Below, piece after piece: positions 57,677 to 64,000 of a stretch of DNA of 64,000 bases. Under the pieces are notes generated by a model. The model made no database searches. It was not told the origin of the DNA and saw only the letters and a list, made by a program, of their open reading frames with translations. The DNA comes from Triparma columacea (Eukaryota > Sar > Bolidophyceae > Parmales > Triparmaceae): assembly GCA_030267965.1 (NCBI GenBank), contig BRYA01000245.1:1-64000 (forward strand), written 5' to 3'. Every line of letters begins with the position of its first letter. Within the stretch, counting starts at the first letter, position 1. The position numbers were made by a program, and so were the translations under genes.

Positions 57677-58825
57677 ATGGATGGGGGCAGGGACCTATTT
57701 CTCATTGCCTTCACGACCCACACGATATGGGGCACGTATGCCGTATGTGGTCGGTACTTAACAGACCCGGGGGGGGGAGGGATGGACTTTAATGTTACAT
57801 TAGCTCTCGCCAAGGCATCATCTATCATCCTTCTCTCGACTTTTGAGACAATTAACCATAAAGTTTACAGGGGATGGATGAAAGAAGAGCGCATGGAATT
57901 AGAGATGACTGGATTAAGTAGCGCGGACAGTCTCTCCTCGAAGAACAAGGATTTCGGGGTCAGGTGGGGTTGGGGATGGACGAAGTGGAGGTGTGCTATA
58001 ATCTTCTCGACGATGGCGACAATGAGGGCGTGGCTTAATATCCTGTCGTGCAGCATGACTCAGGCGTATAACGTAGCAATAGTCAATTCCTTGACACCCT
58101 TGGTTGCTCCGTTCGTACAGAATATTGTCTTGAAAACGCCTATCCCGGAGGGATTGCTACTAAGCGTTTTCGTCACGACGGTTGGATGCGTGTTGGTGGG
58201 AGTAGGTCAGAGCCCTTATGTTCTGGGGGTGGCTGCGAGATTGACCTACAGAGATGGTGTTGGGTGTTTACTTCAATTCATATCCGTTATATTCTCTAAT
58301 TTGGCTCGCACTGCCATGATGACTTCAGAGGGCGTCTTGTCTAAGGAGGAGCTCGTACAGAGTCAAAACATCTCTTCCGTGACTTTTTGTGTGATCGTTG
58401 CGCTGACTGTGGGAGGCACCGATGTTTGGGCGGGCTCTTTAGATGCTCTGACAAAAAATGCAAGGGCTTTCGCCACATTCATCTTCCTCTCTGCAGGGAT
58501 ATTCACATTCGCTGCGACGCTTCAAGTGGAAGCGGTGAGGAGGCTGGGTGTGAGCGTGTATGGGTCGTACAGGTGAGAAACCTGGAGTAAGAACGATAAC
58601 CCCCTTATACTCAATACGTTCCTAACCCATCAATGCAAACCTTTCCGCGCTCATTGTAGTGGCTGGCGCGTTCTCGTCTGCGTGCTGGGAAGCTACGTTT
58701 GGTTGGGAGAGGCAGTGGCCAGCTGGGTAGAATGGGTAGGCATCGTTGTGGTCGTTGGGGTTCTCACGATTTACTTGAGAAATATTGCCAAGGAGAAGGG
58801 CGAGGCGGGGATGGGGGGGGCATAG
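57677..58825 (+). CDS. EamA/DMT-superfamily transporter
   Basis: Two exons, 57677-58572 and 58660-58825 (phase 2), 353 residues. About ten hydrophobic helices can be traced: LIAFTTHTIWGTYAVCGRYL at the start, a central pair with NILSCSMTQAYNVAIVNSLT-like residues typical of the first EamA repeat, then a second repeat ending in VLGSYVWLGEAVASWVEWVG and IVVVVGVLTIYL. The WLGE motif of the last helices is typical of DMT carriers, which export or exchange metabolites such as nucleotide sugars, amino acids or triose phosphates. The substrate cannot be assigned. Its head-to-head position with a glycosyltransferase is compatible with, but does not show, nucleotide-sugar transport. It converges on BBS5. 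Confidence 0.8.
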
Positions 58826-59050
58826 AGGGAGGGCGAATGGGGGGGGGGGTGAAAATTGTTGTTGTTTTGAGAAAGGTGTTTTCGTATTATGAAAGATATA
58901 TATAATATATATTCATTCCCCACCGCTATGCGTCGCACCACCCCAATAACACTGATAGAACATGCAGCGATGGTTCCTAGTGTTTCTTTATCGTCGCATG
59001 TTATATTAAAATACCCTTCAACTCCAATCCCCCCCAGGACCTCCCGACCG

Positions 59051-60592
59051 TTAGCCCTTCCATAGCGACTGCATAGTCCACCCGTCTGGCAGAGTCTCAC
59101 AGGCTAGCCCTATATCTTCGTTGAAGGTAATCTCTCTTTCAGTTTTCTCCGCCCCGTCCGCAAAGTAGGCAGCGAACGCATTGTTGGTGTCGTCGTCGAC
59201 GATCTCTACATCGTCGTCGACCCTGGCGACCTTTAGCTGCTCCAAGCTGGGCATGTCTTCCTCCTCCTTGAAGTCCACCCCAAAGATGGGGTTCACGGAG
59301 AATATCCTATGGAGGGAGTTGATTTCCTGTAGGGCTGCACGAGTTGAGTAGCGGAAAGGTGGTGAAGATTGTTAGTGCGTCGTGCGAGTCGCTTCGCTCT
59401 TCACATTGTGTCACCTCCTCACCTTTCTCCAGCTTCTCCGGAGGGTGCACCTTGAAGCCTAGTATGTAACCTCCGCACCTGGGCTGGGTCTCGATCACTA
59501 AAGCCTTGCCAAACCTGCGGCGAGCGTTCACGAAAGAGGTCAGTATATTGGCATTCTCGAGGCCAGCGCGGACGATAAGATTTCGTCGCTTCGTCCTCCC
59601 GCTCCTCGCTCCTCCCGCCTCACCTGCCGCTCTCCTTGATCCTAACGCTCTTTATTTGCATGTACGGCACGGAAACATTAAAGTTTTGGGCGAGGTTTGC
59701 GTGCCACACTACACGACAGTTGGTAATATAGAATTGCCCTAGGTTGCCCTGCTCAGAGCTGAGGTTCCAGACGTCGTTCATATTGTTGGATACCTGTTCG
59801 AAAGGCAACAGCTGGAGCTGGTTGTCCTTGATGATGGAGCCTCGAAGCTTGAGGTCCCTGTGGTGGGGGGGGGGGGGGGGGGTTAACAATGGACGCTGTG
59901 ATAAAAAAGTCTTGCTCACTTTTCTCTCACCTGTAAAGCTTGGACGTCTCATACGCCCTGAGCACGGCCTGGATGGTGGTGAAGAGTCTCGGGGAGTTCT
60001 TGACAAGTGAAGTGAAGATAAACTCGAAGCGTGAGCTCATGAACTTGGTCATAATGAAGAGGGCCTGTGTGGAGCCTGGAGATGCAGGGGGGGGGGGGGT
60101 AGTATAAGCATTAATGTAACGCAGGCTTCAAATCGCATAACGCAACTCTTCGGCCGTCAATTCGCATCTCTCGTTCGCTCGTTCCTCCCGCCGCACCCTC
60201 ACCTCTCAATTTTGACTTGGCCTTCTTGATGGTTATGGTCAGGACTGTGTTGAAGCCTATGCTCAGGTTCAGCCTCTGGTTCTTGTGATTAATCCACAGT
60301 ATTCTCAGGTTAGTGACGACTAGTGTTCCCCTGTCCCCGTTATTCCCCTTGGTGTCCTCAACCGAGTTGATATTATCGATAATATACTCTCCTTTCCTAT
60401 TTTCGAGATTCTTGTTTGCTAGATATTGCGAGAGGGGAGGGGGGTTGGCGAGTCTGAGGATTCCGTGTATCCCAAAATTTCGACATAAGCCACGCTGTGC
60501 GTCACGGAAATACCTATGAGGGGACAAAAATTAAACTCACCAGTGTCAAACCGGATCTCCCGGTCATGCCATATATATGTTCCTGCAGACAT
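59051..60592 (-). CDS. BBS5: BBS5, BBSome PH-domain subunit
   Basis: Six minus-strand exons: 60592-60541, 60418-60203, 60075-59931, 59857-59624, 59514-59423 and 59334-59051, phases 1, 1, 2, 2 and 1, giving 340 residues, within one of the human length. Landmarks in order: [109 protein letters not shown] and the end [11 protein letters not shown]. The two PH-like domains bind phosphoinositides; the BBSome moves membrane proteins in cilia. Every family block is intact, so the gene appears functional and implies that this organism builds a cilium or flagellum. Divergent from a TTLL gene, 141 bases apart. Confidence 0.96.
59864..59881. repeat. Poly-G/poly-C run in a BBS5 intron
   Basis: Roughly eighteen G residues on the plus strand, giving a C tract directly before the acceptor CCACAG of the intron 59858-59930. 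A second G run lies at 60087-60098 in the preceding intron. Length is uncertain because such runs are error-prone. Confidence 0.9.
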
Positions 60593-60733
60593 TGTGCTTC
60601 TTTTGGTGTCAATAGGGGGGGTTGGGGAGGGGGTGAATGAGTTCAGTACTCTCCGTCAGTCGTTGTCGGTTGAGGTTGGGGTGATAATAAAAGTCCTCAG
60701 AATCCCGTTTCTTCACTCCCAAAATTCTAAACC
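60593..60733. promoter_or_regulatory. Divergent promoter of BBS5 and TTLL genes
   Basis: 141 bases between two ciliary-type genes. GTCGTTGTCGGTTG at about 60657-60671 is a weak match to half of an RFX X-box (GTTGCC), without a paired half, so it is only suggestive. There is a G-rich stretch at 60616-60632. Confidence 0.4.
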
Positions 60734-63254
60734 ATGACAGCCCTGGACACTCCCGTGGATGAGTTGCCGCCGGGTGTAGAGTTCTATGCGGCTCCCGTAG
60801 GAGGTTCGCGTCCCGTTTCCGAGGAGACAAATCTCATAGACGTCGTGAAAACCGCCAAACCGAAGGAAGCAATAAGGACAAGTATTGGAAAGGTTGCCAT
60901 TGAGAACGGAGAGAGCAAAGCGAGGGGGGGCGGGGGGGGGGAGGCGGTCAAGAGGAAAGTTAGTAAAGCTGCGTCGGGGTCAGCCATGGCCGCAGTCAAG
61001 GCCATTGGGAGGGGGAGGAGAGGAAGCAGGTGAGAGGAAATGGGGGGGGGTTTTGGCAAGGCAACAGTCGGGGTTCGTTCAGTCCCCTGTGGTATCTAGT
61101 CCGCCGCATTTTACTTCCTCTGCAGCTCGTCCATAACACGCTGCCCAACTGTCTGTCGCACTGTGCTAACACTCATCACAATCTTCCACAGCAAAAGGGC
61201 CAACAGGCAACAAGCGACGACAACGACTGCTGCGACTACCAAGGGAATAATTGGTGAGGAGAGTGGGGGGAGCGTGGATAGCGACGATTCCATACATGAG
61301 ACATAACTAACCTGAACCCTTTGGTCGTCTCTTTGCCCCTCCCGCAGCAACAGGCCCCGCCACGAACGGTCCCGTTGGTTACAACTACCTCCTCTGTCCT
61401 GGTAACAACAGCCGCGTGATCCTTGCAGTGTTGCGCCGTAGGCCATGGTTCGGGTGCGCCAGCAAGCAGGAGCCCCTGGGCTCCCCTGCCGTGAACCTTG
61501 TTTGGGAAATGTGGAGGAGCCTCCCGAGGTGCAAGGCCACGCCTGAGAATGCGTACTGTGCGTTCAATCACCTGGATGGACAGAGGGAGCTGGTGAGGTG
61601 AGTACATAAAATCTGAATTTTGGGTTCTCACCCATCATCATCTCAACCCTTTTCGTACTCGTCGCCTTTGCAGCAAGAAGGGACTCTTCAGGAACTTATT
61701 AAGGCACTGTGTGGCTGAGGGGGCGGGCGGGGATCTCAATCGGATCGTTCCTCCTACTTTCTTGCTGAAGGGGGGGAAGGGAGGGGGGAAGGGGCAGGAA
61801 AAGTTTGAGAAGTACGTCAAGACTGCGGGAGTCGACGAGGGGAACTGCTTCGGACTAGTAATGCCTGACTACGGAGTGGTTGGAGTGGGGGAGGGGGGGG
61901 ATGAAGAAGAAGAGGAGGAGGAGGGAGAGGGAGTGGAGGAGGAGGAGGAGGAGGAGGAGGAGGAGGAGGAGGAGGAGGAGGAGGGAGTGGACGTGGAAGA
62001 GGGAATGGAGAAGAGTGAATGTGCGGAAGGAAAGGAGGAAGCAAATAGCAAAGAGAAGAGCGACGAGAACGACCAGCAAAGTGAGAGCAGCAAGATCGAC
62101 AAGACCGACAAGAGCTCCACGGACTGTGAGCCAGGCAGCATCTGGATCGTCAAGCCCGCAGCCTCGACAAATAGGGGGGTGGGCATCAAAGTTTGCCATG
62201 GCTATAATGACGTGATCAAGACAGTAACGACCCCTTCGAAGTCAAAGTACAACAACCGGCTAACCAAGAAGCACGGGTGGATTGTCCAAAAGTACATGGA
62301 GAAGCCCTACCTCGTGCATGGCAGGAAGTTCGACCTTCGGGTGTACGTGCTCTTCAACGTGAACAAGGGGACAAAAAGCGTCGATGCGTACATGCACACA
62401 GAGTTCTACGTTCGGACAAGCAGCGTCGCTTATGACGTGAGCAAGAAGAGCATTAAGAACAGTATGATGCACCTGACAAATGACGCGGTGCAGAAAAAGA
62501 AGAAGGGGGAGTATGGGAAGTTTGAGGCGGGGAACAAGCTGAGCTCCAAGGAACTTGAGGAGTACTTCGTGAAGCACAGTGGGGTGGAGGAAGGATATGT
62601 GACCGAGGTTCTGGTCCCGCAGCTTAGGGAGATTGTAAAGGTGACGGCGGGGGCAGTGCAGGAGAGAATTAATAAGGGGAAGAGAAGGTGAGAGGGGTGA
62701 ACCGGATGAGAGGCGAGAGGCGAGAGGCGAGAGGCGAGAGGCGAGAGGAAGACACGCACACCTCATGGCTAGCCCGCTTCTTCAAGGGTTGCAGCACGGC
62801 ATTTTTTAACCCTTCGGTCGTTGCTTTGCTCCTCCCCCACTTGGCAGGTTCGGGTTTGAAATGATGGGGTACGACTTTATGCTCGACTCAGACATCAAAC
62901 CCTGGCTGATCGAGGTAAATAGCAACCCCTGCCTCGAACAGCCCTGCCCCCTCCTGGAGAGGCTCATAGACGAGGTCATTGAGAGTACCTTTGAGATCGC
63001 TGTAGACAAGTGGTTCCCCCCGCCAAAGACACTAACGAAGAAGGGACAGGTAAGGCGGTGTGCGATGCGATGAGTGAAAGGGTTAAGCTAGTTGTGTTGA
63101 TTCGTTGGAGCGCAACACGCCCTCTCTTGCCACCGACACGGGTATTTGTCCACTCTAGTTTTAACCTGTTGTGCTTCGCAAACTCTCATTACAGGCTGCC
63201 GTGGAGGAGATTGCCAAACTCAGAAAGAGGAACCAATTCGTTTTGATCGATTGA
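60734..63254 (+). CDS. Tubulin tyrosine ligase-like (TTLL) enzyme
   Basis: Six exons: 60734-61029, 61192-61253, 61348-61597, 61674-62687, 62848-63049 and 63195-63254; phases 2, 1, 2, 2 and 0; 627 residues. The TTL/ATP-grasp core is clear: IWIVKPAASTNRGVGIKV, GWIVQKYMEKPYLV, GRKFDLRVYVLF, SMMHLTNDAVQKKKKGEYGK, and MMGYDFMLDSDIKPWLIEVN followed by SNPCLE, the usual nucleotide and Mg2+ ligands. TTLL enzymes add glutamate, glycine or tyrosine to tubulin tails. The subgroup cannot be assigned by eye. Residues around 275-310 form a nearly pure Glu stretch inserted before the IWIVKP strand, encoded by a GAG/GAA repeat. The N-terminal 115 residues are Lys/Ala-rich and poorly conserved. It pairs with BBS5 on a shared promoter. 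Confidence 0.88.
61906..61987 (+). repeat. GAG/GAA trinucleotide repeat encoding poly-Glu in TTLL
   Basis: About 27 codons, mostly GAG, interrupted by GGA GAG GGA GTG. It is in frame in exon 4 of the TTLL gene. Trinucleotide repeats of this kind are length-variable but keep the frame. Confidence 0.95.
62704..62749 (+). repeat. GCGAGAG heptamer tandem repeat in a TTLL intron
   Basis: About six perfect copies of a 7-base unit (GAGAGGC in another register) in the intron 62688-62847. It is not a multiple of three, consistent with non-coding status. Confidence 0.95.
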
Positions 63255-64000
63255 TCCGAGTGAAGAGGCCGCGAAGAAGTTGTAACGATATCTACAATTA
63301 TGACCGGGGAGATCTGTTCTATAATACCGATTTTGTATTGGAAAAGTTTAGTTATTTACAGCGCTAGAGTGACGTTAGGAATGTCAAGGAACCCGCAAAA
63401 GGAACAAAGGAAAATGACAGAAGAAAAATTTAGAAAATTCTGAATGATTATAGAGTCTGTTTCTTTTTTAGTATATTCATGTCTAATCTTCAAGTCATTA
63501 ATATTCCTAATGAAACATTTGATTACTAAAAATGCTATCTGAAAAGCAAATTAATATTTTTGATAAACGCTTAGTATCAATTAAATTTGTTAATATTATC
63601 AATACACTATCTGATAATAATTTAATTACAAATTCATATACACATCAATTTGAATCCTAAATTTTAATTATTTTTTAAAAGCCTCAATTTCATTTTTAGA
63701 TATTTTTATACTTAGCAAATAAATAAGAATCTGGATAAATTAAGTCAGATACATTACAAAATGTTTGAGGCAAAATAAAATTTGTCAAAAATTGTATGAG
63801 TGAGGAATTATGGACCCAAGACCGATCTCACGCACACCATGACTACGTGCCAATTCATCCTTGACACTTAGGAGTCATGCACGCTCAGCCACGGAAGGCT
63901 TCGAGCACCATAACACCCTTAATGAATCATATTTATCACCAAAAGTCATTCTTTATTTGTCATTTTCATTTCTCGTCTGAAAAACACATCCCAAATCAAG
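63255..64000. other. AT-rich non-coding tail
   Basis: No gene is recognised after the TTLL stop. Bases 63410-63800 are very A/T-rich with few C or G. Bases 63800-63920 return to a mixed composition and contain GACCGATCTCACGCACACC and CACGCTCAGCCACGG, faintly tRNA-like on the minus strand but without foldable arms. The open frame reaching 63367 is stop-free by chance beyond the TTLL exon. Confidence 0.5.

Noticed and set aside
63830..63910. Possible tRNA or SINE on the minus strand (GTGGCTGAGCGTG)
   Set aside because: No B box at a usable distance and no foldable cloverleaf.

Overview
The window is nuclear DNA from a small, gene-dense eukaryote, most likely a flagellated microalga. Evidence: short spliceosomal introns (mostly 60-200 bp, donor GTGAG, branch-site-like CTAAC/TTAAC, acceptor YGCAG), intergenic gaps as small as 60 bp, and a mix of eukaryotic housekeeping and ciliary genes. 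The presence of BBS5 and a tubulin tyrosine ligase-like enzyme implies a cilium. A stramenopile (bolidophyte/diatom relative) is my best guess from general style, but nothing in the sequence proves it. There are ten protein genes, alternating strands, with no rRNA, convincing tRNA, CRISPR or transposon.

Left half (1-40.1 kb), accessory and unusual. A 2212-residue intronless protein on the minus strand has tandem START-like lipid-binding domains followed by two copies of a polytopic membrane module resembling XK-related scramblases. Next to it is a giant minus-strand gene of 13 exons and 7,326 codons (31613 down to 8422). It encodes GAF-like domains with two Tudor-like inserts, 12 C2 domains and five TPR modules. 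Its reading frame carries one in-frame TAG at 24178-24180 that sits in a gap-free repeat alignment. Divergent from it is a calmodulin/centrin-like EF-hand gene. Then comes a second START/XK-like paralogue (33.8-40.1 kb) with an apparent 1-base frameshift in its membrane domain. Lipid-binding, membrane-remodelling and Ca2+-binding modules are thus clustered, which suggests (as inference) a Ca2+-regulated lipid transfer or scrambling function.

Centre (40.2-54.1 kb), RNA processing. A DIS3/Rrp44 exosome ribonuclease (minus) and UTP20, an SSU-processome scaffold (plus), diverge from a 1.6 kb AT-rich spacer. The 5' parts of both genes use A/T/G-ending codons while their 3' parts use C-ending codons, so a roughly 5.7 kb compositional island straddles the promoter region. 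An assembly gap (36 N) lies in a DIS3 intron.

Right half (54.2-63.3 kb). A secretory-pathway fusion joins an Ig-like domain, a GDP-fucose O-fucosyltransferase-like domain and a MycE-like sugar O-methyltransferase domain. Only 63 bp away a DMT/EamA transporter diverges from it. BBS5 (minus) and a TTLL enzyme with a poly-Glu insert (plus) form a divergent ciliary pair. The window ends in very AT-rich non-coding DNA.

Introns in several unrelated genes share both a GTGAGAAT start and an AACCCTT...TCG block before the acceptor, which hints at an introner-like family.
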